Source of the DNA: Actinomycetes bacterium
GTDB taxonomy: Bacteria > Actinomycetota > Acidimicrobiia > Acidimicrobiales > Palsa-688
Length of the DNA stretch: 45,648 nucleotides
Reading direction: 5' to 3'
NCBI GenBank assembly: GCA_021787035.1
Contig: JAJYMM010000044.1
Location: 1 to 45,648, forward strand
Shown: positions 31,048 through 40,819 of the stretch, piece by piece
Layout: each line of letters opens with the position of its first letter
How positions within the stretch are numbered: position 1 is the first letter of the stretch
The notes under the pieces: model-generated
Told to the model about the DNA's origin: nothing
What the model saw: the letters and a program-made list of their open reading frames with translations, nothing else
Databases searched by the model: none
Position numbers and translations under genes: made by a program

Positions 31048-33638
31048 GCACGCCGAGCACACCCAGGGCCACGTCCTCCAACGCGGCGGGCGACCCGCCT
31101 GCGGGTTCGCAAGAGGGCGCTGCGATGCTGCCGAAGCTGAGCGTTGCCTGGGGCCAGCTTCGCGGGGACCTGTCGCTTCGTGGCAAGGACTGGAGCGCAG
31201 CTGCCGGCCAGGTTGCTGACCGCTGGCTGCGACAGCTGTTCGCCACGGCTGTCGCGGAGGCCGGGGTGGCCGCCAGTTCCTCGCCAGGACGGCTCGCGTC
31301 GTTTCGCGCTCGCTGGCGGCCTGGGAGCAGTGACGCGGTGGGGACCAGGCAGGGGACGGGGCACGGGCAACCGGCCGGCCCGGTAAGCGGCGGTGGCGAG
31401 GCAGGGCCCGCGGCCGGCGGGGTAACGGGTCTCGCATTGCTCGCTGTAGGGAGCCACGGTAGGGGCGACCTCGCCCCGGGCAGCGACCTCGACCTCTTGC
31501 TAGTCCACTCTGGCTGGCCCAAGGTGACCGCCGTTGCCGACAAGCTCTGGTACCCGATCTGGGACGACCCGATGCCCCTCGACCACAGCGTCCGCACGCT
31601 CGCCCAGGCGAGGGATGCAGCCGAGTCGGATCTTCGCGTCGCGCTCGGCCTGCTCGACGCCCGCCTGGTGGCAGGGGACCCCGAGCTCGGCGACGAGCTC
31701 ATCCGCCTCGGTCGGCGCCTCTGGGAAGCGCGTGCCTCGAAGTGGCTCCCAGAAGTCTTGGCGGCTCGGGAGGCCTCGCAACAGGCGCACGGCGAGGTTG
31801 CTTTCTTGCTCGAGCCGGAGCTCCAAGAAGCTCGTGGCGGCCTTCGCGACGTCCAGGTGCTGGCACTTCTGGCAAGCGTCACGCCCGTCCTGCCTGAAGC
31901 GGCTTCTTCGCCCGAGCTCGCTGCCGCCGCCGACCTACTCCACAGGGTCAAGGTCGAGCTGCAGCGACCGACTGCAAAGCGAGGCGAAAAGCTCCTACTT
32001 GAAGACCAGGACAGGGTGGCAGGGGCGCTGGACATGCAAGGGCGTGAGGAGCTCGCCCACGAGATCGCCAATGCAGGCAGGACCGTCGCGTGGGTGATCG
32101 AAGACGCCGCGAGGAGGGCCCGCTCGTGGCTCGCGGGACCGCGCGGGCGGGGCGGCTCCGCCGACACACCCCTTGGTCCCGGGGTCGTCCTCCGCGACGA
32201 CGAAATCGTTGTCCCCCTCGTAACCGCAGTCGGCGATGACCCGTCGCTCGCCTTGAGAGCGGCGGCGGCTTCCGCTGAGCTCGGCGTTCCCATATCCAGG
32301 GCCACCATGGCCCGGTTGGCGGCGGAGGCGCCGCTGCCTACCACCCCGTGGCCAGACGATGTGCTGCGGGCGTTTCTCCGGCTCCTCTCGACCGGCCAGG
32401 CCGCCATCCACGCCATAGAGACGCTCGACCAGCTGGGCATCTGGCCGCGCTACATGCCGGAATGGTCTCGCGCTCGCAACCGCCCCCAGTTCGATCCTTA
32501 CCACCGCTGGACGGTGGACCGGCACTTGCTCGAGGCGGTCGCCAACGCCGCCAGCCAGGCGCGCGACGTGCGCCGTCCCGATCTCCTCGTCTTGGGAGCT
32601 CTCCTTCACGACATCGGCAAGGGTTCGGGGGAGGACCACTCCCGAGCCGGGGCCGTCATTGCAGCCGAGATCGCAGAGCGCCTCGGGCTCGCCAGCGAGG
32701 ATGCCGCCACGCTTGTGAAACTGGTCCGCTTTCACCTGCTCCTCCCGGACACCGCCACCCGTCGGGACGTCGAAGACCCGGCTACGGCGGCGGGAGTGGC
32801 AGACGCCGTGGAGGACGCGACCACCCTCGAGCTGCTCGCCGCTCTCGCCGTCGCCGACGGGAGAGCCACCGGGCCTGCGGCATGGAGCGATTGGAAGGCC
32901 GGCCTTATCGAGCGCCTCGTCGAGCGCACCGGGGCCCTCCTCGAAGGCAGGCCGCTACCCGAAGGCACCCCTTTTCCCTCAGAGGAGCACCGCCGCTTGA
33001 TGCAGGAAGGGGGCGTACGAGTCGTTCCCGAGGAACGACAGCTCACCGTCGTAGCTCCCGACCGGCCCGGGCTGCTCGCCGACGTGACGGCCGTCTTGGC
33101 CATGTACGGCATCGCGCTGTTGGACGCGCGAGCCCACAGCGAGCACGGCCAGGCCCTCGAGGTCTTCACCCTCGACCTCCCAGAAGCCGCGACCCCCCGG
33201 TGGCAGCGCGTGGCCGAGGACATAGAAGGCGCCGCCCTAAAGCGGTTCAACGTCGCCGAGGCCCTGGCCCGCTACGAGCAAGAGCAGAGCAGGCACCGGC
33301 GCCGGCGCCGCGCAGCCGCCCTCCCCTCGCCGGAGGTGAAAGTGACCCTGGACAACGCCGGCGCCAGCGCGGCGAGCATCCTCGAGGTGCGCGCCCCCGA
33401 CGTACCAGGGCTCCTGCACAAGGTGGCGGCAGCTATTGCAGATCTGGGCCTCGACATACTCTCGGCCCGCGTCTCCACCCTGGGCAACGCTGCTGTCGAC
33501 ACCTTCTACGTGCGTGCGGGCGGCACGAGGTTGCCAGACGCGGAGGCCGGAGAGGCCCGCCTGGCTCTCGAGAAGGCCCTCCGGGCACCTTCCGAGGCCG
33601 AGGGTGCCCGGACAAGTCGTAACACTCCCGAAACCTAA
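31044..33638 (+). CDS. glnD: [Protein-PII] uridylyltransferase/uridylyl-removing enzyme
   Basis: This protein of about 864 residues senses glutamine and modifies PII. The nucleotidyltransferase motif AVGSHGRGDLAPGSDLDLLL (134-153) holds the GS...DxD catalytic residues. The HD domain has LLHDIGKGSGEDHS, and two ACT domains end the protein (LTVVAPDRPGLLADVTAVLA and VRAPDVPGLLHKVAAAIADL). A Gly/Ser-rich linker of about 35 residues (about 93-127) sits just before the catalytic motif. The start is TTG at 31044: GGGAGG lies 7 nt before it and the TTG overlaps the recD stop as TTGA; a TTG 15 bp earlier lacks a site. PII and its transporter lie just downstream, which confirms the role. Confidence 0.9.
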   Translation: MSTPSTPRATSSNAAGDPPAGSQEGAAMLPKLSVAWGQLRGDLSLRGKDWSAAAGQVADRWLRQLFATAVAEAGVAASSSPGRLASFRARWRPGSSDAVGTRQGTGHGQPAGPVSGGGEAGPAAGGVTGLALLAVGSHGRGDLAPGSDLDLLLVHSGWPKVTAVADKLWYPIWDDPMPLDHSVRTLAQARDAAESDLRVALGLLDARLVAGDPELGDELIRLGRRLWEARASKWLPEVLAAREASQQAHGEVAFLLEPELQEARGGLRDVQVLALLASVTPVLPEAASSPELAAAADLLHRVKVELQRPTAKRGEKLLLEDQDRVAGALDMQGREELAHEIANAGRTVAWVIEDAARRARSWLAGPRGRGGSADTPLGPGVVLRDDEIVVPLVTAVGDDPSLALRAAAASAELGVPISRATMARLAAEAPLPTTPWPDDVLRAFLRLLSTGQAAIHAIETLDQLGIWPRYMPEWSRARNRPQFDPYHRWTVDRHLLEAVANAASQARDVRRPDLLVLGALLHDIGKGSGEDHSRAGAVIAAEIAERLGLASEDAATLVKLVRFHLLLPDTATRRDVEDPATAAGVADAVEDATTLELLAALAVADGRATGPAAWSDWKAGLIERLVERTGALLEGRPLPEGTPFPSEEHRRLMQEGGVRVVPEERQLTVVAPDRPGLLADVTAVLAMYGIALLDARAHSEHGQALEVFTLDLPEAATPRWQRVAEDIEGAALKRFNVAEALARYEQEQSRHRRRRRAAALPSPEVKVTLDNAGASAASILEVRAPDVPGLLHKVAAAIADLGLDILSARVSTLGNAAVDTFYVRAGGTRLPDAEAGEARLALEKALRAPSEAEGARTSRNTPET

Positions 33639-33736
33639 CGGTCGCTGCCCCGAAACACGCTGCCTCTACCTTTGCGGAGAGCCCCGAACCCAAGCATTGC
33701 GCGGGCGGGCTTTTCAACCTACTAGGAGGAGGTCTA

Positions 33737-35236
33737 TTGCAGCACCTTTTGGTCCACTTGCAGGCCGCCGCCGCGCCTAGCTTTTCGGACAAGCCGTACC
33801 TGAACACTGGCGACAACGCCTGGCAGATGACAGCAGCCACGTTTGTGGCCCTGATGAGCGTGCCCGGCCTGGCCGTCTTGTTCGGTGGCCTTGTCCAAAA
33901 AAAGTGGGTCGTGAACACGATGCTCATGACCTTCGCCGGCTTCGCAGCGGTCCTTATCGTCTGGGTGCTCTGGGCGTACCACATGGGCTTCGGCTCACCT
34001 TTGTTGCGCGGCGCCAATTGGAAGCCCTCGAGCGACCCGATCACTAACTTCTTTGCCAACTTCATCGGCCGGCCCGGCACGACCCTTTCGAGCACTGGGG
34101 AGGAGGCCCAGGCAAGCATCCCGCTCGTCAACCCCGGCATGCCAGCCTTCGCCTTACCAGCAGCGAGCGTCGTCTATTTCCAGTTCGTGTTTGCTGCCAT
34201 CACCCCCCTGTTGTTCTTGGGGAGCGTGCTCTCCCGGATCAAGTTCAAAGTGTGGGTCATATTTGTCCCGCTTTGGACTTCGCTCGCCTACACCGTCAAC
34301 GCCTTCTTGCTCTGGGGCGGCGGGTACTGGGCGCAACAGGGCGCAGGCGACTTTTCGGGCGGCTATGTGATCCACTTGGCCGCTGGCACGACCGGCTTCG
34401 TTGCCGCCGCCATGATCGGGCCTCGCATAAAGAAAGACAGGGAGAAAGCGCTGCCACACAGCCTCCCGCTAGTCGCCATCGGGGCCGGCATCGTGTGGCT
34501 CGGCTGGAACGGCTTCAACGGTGGTGACCCGTATTTTGCGAGCGCCAACGCCGCCGCTGCGATCATCAACACCAACATGGCCACGGCCGCAGCGCTGCTC
34601 ACCTGGGTGCTGTGGGACGTGTTCCTCGGCCCCGCCAAGAAGCCCACGTTCCTCGGCGCAGTGAACGGGATGGTGGTCGGCCTCGTCGCCATAACCCCCT
34701 CCGCCGGCTACGTAAACGGCGCTGGCGCCCTTTTGATCGGCGCCATCGACTCGACCATCGTGTGGATGGCCTGGACCTACCTGTCTCGCGCCCGGTTCAT
34801 GAAAAAGGTCGACGACGCCATGGGTGTCGTGTACACCCATGGGATAGCCGGCTTCTTCGGGGGGCTTTTATTAGGGGTCTTCGCAGACCCGACTGTGGTC
34901 GAGTACCAAAGCGTCGCCGGCTCCAAAATATCGCTCAGGGGCGCGCTCTATGGGCACCCGAAACAGGTGCTGATCCAGCTCCTGGCCGCGCTCACGATCA
35001 TAATGTGGGACGCCCTCGTCACCTTCGTGATATTGAAGGTGATCAGTTTCTTCACCCCACTGCGCATGTCCGACGAAGACTGCGAGATCGGCGACCTCGC
35101 CGTCCACGGCGAAGAGGGTTACCCAGAGACCGAAGGCGTGTCGCGCATCTTACCGGGCTACGGTGAAACCATCGGGGTTCCTGTACCCTCCGCGGCGCCA
35201 GCCGATGGGAGCATCACCGTGGGGGGTGGCGCCTGA
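33737..35236 (+). CDS. amtB: Ammonium transporter AmtB
   Basis: A 499-residue membrane protein of the Amt/Mep/Rh family with 11 expected helices. The pore histidines are His213 (GGYVIHLAAG) and His368 (VVYTHGIAG). The N-terminal NTGDNAWQMTAATFVALMSV and FAAITPLLFLGS segments are typical. An extra loop of about 40 residues (90-130) lies between helices 2 and 3. The start is TTG at 33737 with AGGAGGAGG close upstream; the first 13 residues may be a short signal-like segment. It carries ammonium or ammonia inward and is blocked by unmodified GlnK. Its stop overlaps the glnK start (TGATG). The gap of 98 bp from glnD contains no clear promoter. Confidence 0.92.
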   Translation: MQHLLVHLQAAAAPSFSDKPYLNTGDNAWQMTAATFVALMSVPGLAVLFGGLVQKKWVVNTMLMTFAGFAAVLIVWVLWAYHMGFGSPLLRGANWKPSSDPITNFFANFIGRPGTTLSSTGEEAQASIPLVNPGMPAFALPAASVVYFQFVFAAITPLLFLGSVLSRIKFKVWVIFVPLWTSLAYTVNAFLLWGGGYWAQQGAGDFSGGYVIHLAAGTTGFVAAAMIGPRIKKDREKALPHSLPLVAIGAGIVWLGWNGFNGGDPYFASANAAAAIINTNMATAAALLTWVLWDVFLGPAKKPTFLGAVNGMVVGLVAITPSAGYVNGAGALLIGAIDSTIVWMAWTYLSRARFMKKVDDAMGVVYTHGIAGFFGGLLLGVFADPTVVEYQSVAGSKISLRGALYGHPKQVLIQLLAALTIIMWDALVTFVILKVISFFTPLRMSDEDCEIGDLAVHGEEGYPETEGVSRILPGYGETIGVPVPSAAPADGSITVGGGA

Positions 35237-35574
35237 TGGTCCTTGTAACGGCGATCATCAAGCCACACGCCCTAGACACGGTGCGTGAGGCCCTCTCCTA
35301 CCTCGGCATTGCCGGCATGACCATCTCGGAGGTGAAGGGGTTCGGACGCCAGCGGGGCCACACCGAGATCTACAGGGGCGCCGAGTACCGGGTCGAGTAC
35401 GTACCGAAGATAAAAGTCGAGGTCCTCTCTAGCGCCGAGATGGCAGACGAGGTCGTGGAGGTCGTCACCAAGGCTGCCAGGACCGGCAAGATCGGGGACG
35501 GCAAGATCTGGGTCACCGCGGTAGACAGCGTGACGCGGATCCGCACCGGCGAGACCGGCCCTGGGGCCATCTAA
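35236..35574 (+). CDS. glnK: Nitrogen regulatory protein PII (GlnK)
   Basis: The 112-residue trimeric signal protein shows the T-loop GRQRGHTEIYRGAEY, with the uridylylation target Tyr51 exactly in place, and the B-loop TGKIGDGKIWV (Walker-like, binds ATP/ADP and 2-oxoglutarate). The C-terminus RIRTGETGPGAI is typical. It should block AmtB when unmodified and be released on modification by GlnD. In several actinobacteria GlnK is adenylylated, so UMP versus AMP is open. The ATG overlaps the amtB stop by one base. The stop codon lies in a 19-bp tandem duplication. Confidence 0.93.
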   Translation: MVLVTAIIKPHALDTVREALSYLGIAGMTISEVKGFGRQRGHTEIYRGAEYRVEYVPKIKVEVLSSAEMADEVVEVVTKAARTGKIGDGKIWVTAVDSVTRIRTGETGPGAI

Positions 35575-35603
35575 GACCATAGACGCCATCTAAGACCGTA
35601 GAC
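35566..35603 (+). repeat. 19-bp tandem duplication across the glnK stop codon
   Basis: GCCATCTAAGACC[A/G]TAGAC occurs twice in direct succession (35566-35584 and 35585-35603) with one mismatch. Each copy contains the TAA stop sequence. It looks like a slippage or duplication event that extended the end of glnK. Confidence 0.85.
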
Positions 35604-35619
35604 AGCGAGGAAAGAAAAA

Positions 35620-36006
35620 ATGGCTCGAGGCAAGTTCCAGGCCAAAAGATGTGGAACCGGGGACCTTCCCGGGGTAGTTAACAGGGTGAGGCTGGGTTCC
35701 CCCGCAGGAGCGGCCAGTGTTGCACTGGGCGCTCCGACCCCGAACAGGGCCGCTACACGCAGCACTGGTGGGGCCGGCAGCCAGGCGGGGCTGCCGGCCC
35801 TCGGCATTGCCGTGATGTCCCCTTGGGGTTGGCGTATCCTGGCGGTCTTCGCAATGGTCGCCACGGGCCTCTGCCTCACCTTCTTCATAGATGGCAAGGC
35901 AATGTTCGCCACCCTCTGGGTGGTGGTGAGCGTCGCCTGGGGCGGCTTCAGCTTCAAGCTCTGGCGCCAGCACCTCGCCTGGGACAAGGCCGCCGGCGCC
36001 AAATAG
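35620..36006 (+). CDS. Small two-helix membrane protein
   Basis: The 128-residue reading frame has a good AGGAAAG ribosome-binding site before its ATG. The C-terminal half holds two hydrophobic helices (WRILAVFAMVATGLCLTFF, about 70-88, and MFATLWVVVSVAWGGF, about 94-109) and ends with a basic, Trp-rich tail. Residues 10-65 are Gly/Ala/Arg-rich and unlike a conserved domain; the DNA coding them is a series of strong palindromes. Two readings are possible: a palindromic element inserted in frame in a smaller protein that began MARGKFQAKR, or a true start near GTG 35812/ATG 35815, which lacks a ribosome-binding site. Function unknown; its place behind glnK suggests nitrogen-related co-transcription. 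Confidence 0.6.
   Translation: MARGKFQAKRCGTGDLPGVVNRVRLGSPAGAASVALGAPTPNRAATRSTGGAGSQAGLPALGIAVMSPWGWRILAVFAMVATGLCLTFFIDGKAMFATLWVVVSVAWGGFSFKLWRQHLAWDKAAGAK
35653..35800 (+). other. Palindrome-rich, potentially structured segment behind glnK
   Basis: Hairpin A: GGAACC (35653-35658) pairs with GGTTCC (35695-35700), enclosing an inner CCGGG/CCCGG stem. Hairpin B (35707-35735): GGAGCG pairs with CGCTCC and, after one G-G mismatch, CCAGTG pairs with CACTGG around a TTG loop. Hairpin C (35771-35800): GGGCCGGCAGC pairs perfectly over 11 bp with GCTGCCGGCCC around an 8-nt loop. A short CGGC-ATT-GCCG follows at 35802-35812. Such density suggests a structured RNA, a REP-like element or a terminator series. 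No known riboswitch class could be assigned. Confidence 0.5.
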
Positions 36007-36036
36007 GGCCGCCAAATAGGGCCGCCAAATAGGGCC
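35998..36036 (+). repeat. 13-bp triplicate that places TAG in all three frames
   Basis: GCCAAATAGGGCC is repeated three times without change (35998-36010, 36011-36023, 36024-36036). The first copy contains the stop codon of the small membrane protein. Because 13 is not a multiple of three, the three TAGs fall in the three reading frames. It ends 4 bp before the stop of the convergent lipoprotein gene. Confidence 0.85.
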
Positions 36037-36040
36037 GGGG

Positions 36041-37168
36041 TCAGCCTGTGACCGTCACGCCTTGGCCATCGGGCACGAGCTCCTCCCAGGTGTTGCCCGG
36101 GGCCAGGGTGAGCTTGGTCCCGTCCTTTTCTTCGAAGGTTGCTGGGTCGGTGAGCGCCGGCCTGACCCAGCGGCCCACGAACTCTTCCCCGTCACGGAAG
36201 ACCCATGCCGGCCCGGTGCCCGTCAGGGTCAGCTCGTTCTCGTGGGCACCCGTGGCGTCTTCTACATACCGAGTCGGGTACATGGCAACCTGCATGACGA
36301 CGACGTTGGCGGCTGAGATCTGCTCCCCGCCGCCGAGCATGGCTGGCCCGCTGTCATCCGGCGTGCACACCTGCTGGACCCCTGGAGGGCATGCGTACGA
36401 ACGGAGCCACCGATGGCTCTCAGACGACCACGTCCAGCTAGTGATGTCGAGCGGGTAGTCGATGTGAGCCGCGATGACAGGCTTGCCGCCGGCGGGCAAC
36501 GCGCCATAGGTGAAGATCGCTTTGGGAGGTGGCTCGGGGTAGCCCTTCGCCGCCGCAGCCTGGTAGAGGAGCTTGGTCGAGGTCGCGAGGTTGTGGGGTT
36601 CGACGCGAGTCGGGTCACGCCAGTAGGCATTCCCCGACGTGTCGGCGCCAACGTCCTCTAGGAGCGAGGAGGGCGAGTCGACCTCTTGGATGACCGGCTG
36701 GATCGCCCCCGAATAGGCGAAGAGGATCTTCCCAAGTGGCTCCAGGATCTGGGCGTCTACCAAGCGGGCAGAACGGACCGGCTCGATGCGCGAAGCGCCC
36801 TCGCACTGGTAAACGGCTATGAAACGCGTGATGCCGCCCTCGACTGGCTCCTCGAAGACGATGTCAGCCTGGTCGAGCCCCCACTGAGGGCGAGCGGCGG
36901 GCAGGTTTTCGACCTTGACGGCGACGGCGGCTCGCTGGGGCAGCTTCCCAGACGGGCTCGGGGCCCCCGTGAGCGGGCACACCGAGACGTGTTTTGGCCT
37001 GGTCGTGGTCGTGCGGGCAACCGTCGTCGTCGTCGTCACCTGGAGGGCGGACTTGACCGCCTTCTTGGCACCGCCACCGCACCCGGCCAGCAAGGCCGCG
37101 GCGCCCGCCACCGCGGCGACGGTGCTCAAGGGAGCCATACCCCGTCGGCGGCCGCCGGGTCGCTTCAT
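36041..37168 (-). CDS. DUF3048-family lipoprotein (YerB-like)
   Basis: The 375-residue protein has a basic N-terminus, a hydrophobic stretch and the lipobox LLAG-Cys30, so it should be a lipid-anchored extracytoplasmic protein. A Thr-rich linker (about 44-58) precedes the domain. The region CPLTGAPSPSGKLPQRAAVA and ARPQWGLDQADIVFEEPVEG is characteristic of DUF3048, and EPVRSARLVD and AYSGAIQPVIQE follow it. The C-terminal part with VQVAMY-like strands and WEELVPDG matches the YerB C-terminal domain. Function is not established. It lies 103 bp downstream of gpmA on the same strand and converges with the glnK group. Confidence 0.85.
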   Translation of the reverse strand: MKRPGGRRRGMAPLSTVAAVAGAAALLAGCGGGAKKAVKSALQVTTTTTVARTTTTRPKHVSVCPLTGAPSPSGKLPQRAAVAVKVENLPAARPQWGLDQADIVFEEPVEGGITRFIAVYQCEGASRIEPVRSARLVDAQILEPLGKILFAYSGAIQPVIQEVDSPSSLLEDVGADTSGNAYWRDPTRVEPHNLATSTKLLYQAAAAKGYPEPPPKAIFTYGALPAGGKPVIAAHIDYPLDITSWTWSSESHRWLRSYACPPGVQQVCTPDDSGPAMLGGGEQISAANVVVMQVAMYPTRYVEDATGAHENELTLTGTGPAWVFRDGEEFVGRWVRPALTDPATFEEKDGTKLTLAPGNTWEELVPDGQGVTVTG

Positions 37169-37271
37169 CGGGCGCCAACCCTACCGGGTCGACCCCGAGT
37201 GGTCACGCCATCGCGTGGTCGGCACAGGTGGCCCGGATGCTTGGATGGCCCGGATGCCCGCTCCACCCTGC

Positions 37272-38015
37272 CTACGCGCGCTGGCCTTGCTTGCGCACTG
37301 CCTCGGCGGCCGCCGCGATTGCCTCGGGGTCGCCGAGCCACCGCCCGCCGGCCTGGATCGGCCGGAGGCCTTTGTCGAGCTCGTAGACGATCGGGACCCC
37401 GGTCGGGATCTCGAGCTTGGAGATCGTCTCGCCGTCCAGCTGGTCGAGGTGCTTGATGAGCGCCCGGAGGCTGTTGCCGTGCGCGGCAATGAGCACGACC
37501 TTGCCGGCAAGGAGGTCGGGGGCGATCGCGTCGTACCAGTACGGCACCATACGTGCGACCACGTCGGCAAGGCACTCCGTCTTCGGCACGACACCTGGCA
37601 CGTAGCGCGGGTCAGCGGACACGTCGTACGCGCTACCGTCCTCGAGCGCCGGAGGCGGGACGTCGTAGCTGCGCCTCCACAACATGAACTGCTCGTCGCC
37701 GTAGCGCTCCCGCGTCTCGGCCTTGTCGAGGCCGGTTAGGCCCCCGTAGTGGCGCTCGTTCAGCCTCCAATGGCGTTGGACGGGGATCCAGAGGCGGCCC
37801 ATCTCCTCTTGGAGGATGTTGAGGGTCCTGATAGCCCTCGTGAGCAGGGACGTGTAAGCGACATCGGGCATGAGGCCTTCCTCCGCCAGGAGGCGGCCGG
37901 CCTGGTGGGCCTCGTCCTCTCCTTGCTCGGAGAGGTCGACGTCCCACCACCCTGTGAAGCGGTTCTCGAGGTTCCATGCGCTTTGACCGTGACGTACGAG
38001 GACAAGGGTTGCCAT
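37272..38015 (-). CDS. gpmA: 2,3-bisphosphoglycerate-dependent phosphoglycerate mutase
   Basis: The 247-residue enzyme interconverts 3- and 2-phosphoglycerate in glycolysis and gluconeogenesis. The phosphohistidine motif is [11 protein letters not shown] (His9), followed by [14 protein letters not shown]; the acid Glu is in [22 protein letters not shown] and the second His is in [12 protein letters not shown]. The full length and NLENRFTGW motif distinguish it from smaller broad-specificity histidine phosphatases. The ATG has only a weak AAGGTAG site. It diverges from dnaK across about 200 bp. Confidence 0.93.
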   Translation of the reverse strand: MATLVLVRHGQSAWNLENRFTGWWDVDLSEQGEDEAHQAGRLLAEEGLMPDVAYTSLLTRAIRTLNILQEEMGRLWIPVQRHWRLNERHYGGLTGLDKAETRERYGDEQFMLWRRSYDVPPPALEDGSAYDVSADPRYVPGVVPKTECLADVVARMVPYWYDAIAPDLLAGKVVLIAAHGNSLRALIKHLDQLDGETISKLEIPTGVPIVYELDKGLRPIQAGGRWLGDPEAIAAAAEAVRKQGQRA

Positions 38016-38105
38016 GTGCTCAAGCTACCTTGCTAAGCCCTGCGGCCTGCCCGGGCCCAAGGTCACAACCCCTGCGACCAGGCCCTCGGCCACACCAGCA
38101 ACTTT

Positions 38106-38138
38106 CTTGACACAATGACACTCAACTTCCCCTACTAT
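38106..38138 (+). promoter_or_regulatory. dnaK promoter with a HAIR-like HspR operator
   Basis: CTTGACA-N7-ACTCAAC (38106-38126) matches the HAIR consensus CTTGAGT-N7-ACTCAAG at 11 of 14 defined positions. The left arm contains TTGACA, a perfect -35 box (38107-38112). A -10 candidate is TACTAT (38133-38138), though its 20-nt spacing is long. HspR binding here would block the promoter, and hspR is the fourth gene of the operon, giving the usual DnaK-HspR feedback loop. Confidence 0.7.
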
Positions 38139-38212
38139 GAGATCACGAACATGAGACCAGCTCGGCAAACCGACCACAACCCGGGTCGCGGTCCGGACCT
38201 CAAGGAGGCACA

Positions 38213-40086
<1,874 letters not shown>

Positions 40087-40087
<1 letters not shown>

Positions 40088-40818
40088 TGGGCTCCGGTAC
40101 CGATCAGTCGTCCTGGGCCGAGGCGCCCGAGGGCGGCACCAATCCGAGCGGCAACGGGGGCGCAGGCCCCCCTGCCGGGGCCGGCTGGGCCAGTCCCGCT
40201 GGCGAGGGGCCGGGCGAAGCGCCCGCGGCAGCCGACGACGGAGGCACCGTCCCCCACGGGGCCACAGGCACGAGCACGGGCACTGGAGCTGGCACCGGCA
40301 CCGGCGAAGGTGCCGGCGAAAGTGCCGGCTTGGGCGACGGCGTGCCCGCACCCGAAGCCGACCTCGCTTCGCTCCTCGTAGGCGTCGAGCACCAGCTAGG
40401 CGTCGAGCACCAGCGAGACGAGTACCTCGAGGCGCTACGCAGGCTCCAGGCCGAGTTCGACAACTACCGCAAGCGCATCGAGCGCCAGCAGCGCGACGTT
40501 GGCGACAACGCGGTCGCGGCCATAGTGAAAGAGCTCCTGCCCGTCTTGGACACGGCCGACCTAGCCCTCGCTCATGGCGCAGGCGAGGACATAAAGCATG
40601 TCACGGGCGCCCTTTTCGACATACTTTCCAAACAGGGGCTGGAGCGCATCGACCCAGAAGGCCAACCCTTCGACCCCGAGCACCACGAGGCCGTAGCTCA
40701 CGAGCCGGCCGAAGGCGCCGGCGCGCCCGAGCGGCCCGAGGTGAGCGAAGTCATGCGCGCCGGCTACCACTGGAGGGGCCGCGTGCTGCGACCGGCCATG
40801 GTGAAGGTCAGGGGCTGA
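40087..40818 (+). CDS. grpE: Nucleotide exchange factor GrpE
   Basis: This GrpE of 243 residues is longer than usual because of a Gly/Ala/Pro/Thr-rich, disordered N-terminal extension of about 90 residues. The coiled-coil begins at EHQRDEYLEALRRLQAEFDN followed by YRKRIERQQ. The beta-domain ends with GYHWRGRVLRPAMVKV, a diagnostic GrpE motif. It releases ADP from DnaK. The start codon shares its A with the dnaK stop (TGATG). At the start of the coiled-coil an 18-bp sequence is duplicated, giving GVEHQL followed by GVEHQR. Confidence 0.92.
40379..40414 (+). repeat. 18-bp in-frame tandem duplication in grpE
   Basis: TAGGCGTCGAGCACCAGC occurs twice in a row without mismatch, adding six residues at the start of the GrpE coiled-coil. 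The perfect identity suggests a recent event. Confidence 0.9.
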
Positions 40819-40819
40819 A

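Noticed and set aside
30611..32440. 609-codon open frame on the minus strand across recD and glnD
   Set aside because: It is a shadow of two strongly conserved genes in high-GC DNA, with a Ser/Arg/Pro-rich product and no domain.
35605..35625. RNase P RNA core (GAGGAAAG)
   Set aside because: Only this octamer matches; the following GTCCGGGC segment and the rest of the RNA are missing. It works as the ribosome-binding site of the next gene.
35653..35735. c-di-AMP (ydaO) or cobalamin riboswitch
   Set aside because: Short stretches such as GGGGACC and CCCCCGC are reminiscent of these classes, but the conserved cores and their order are absent.
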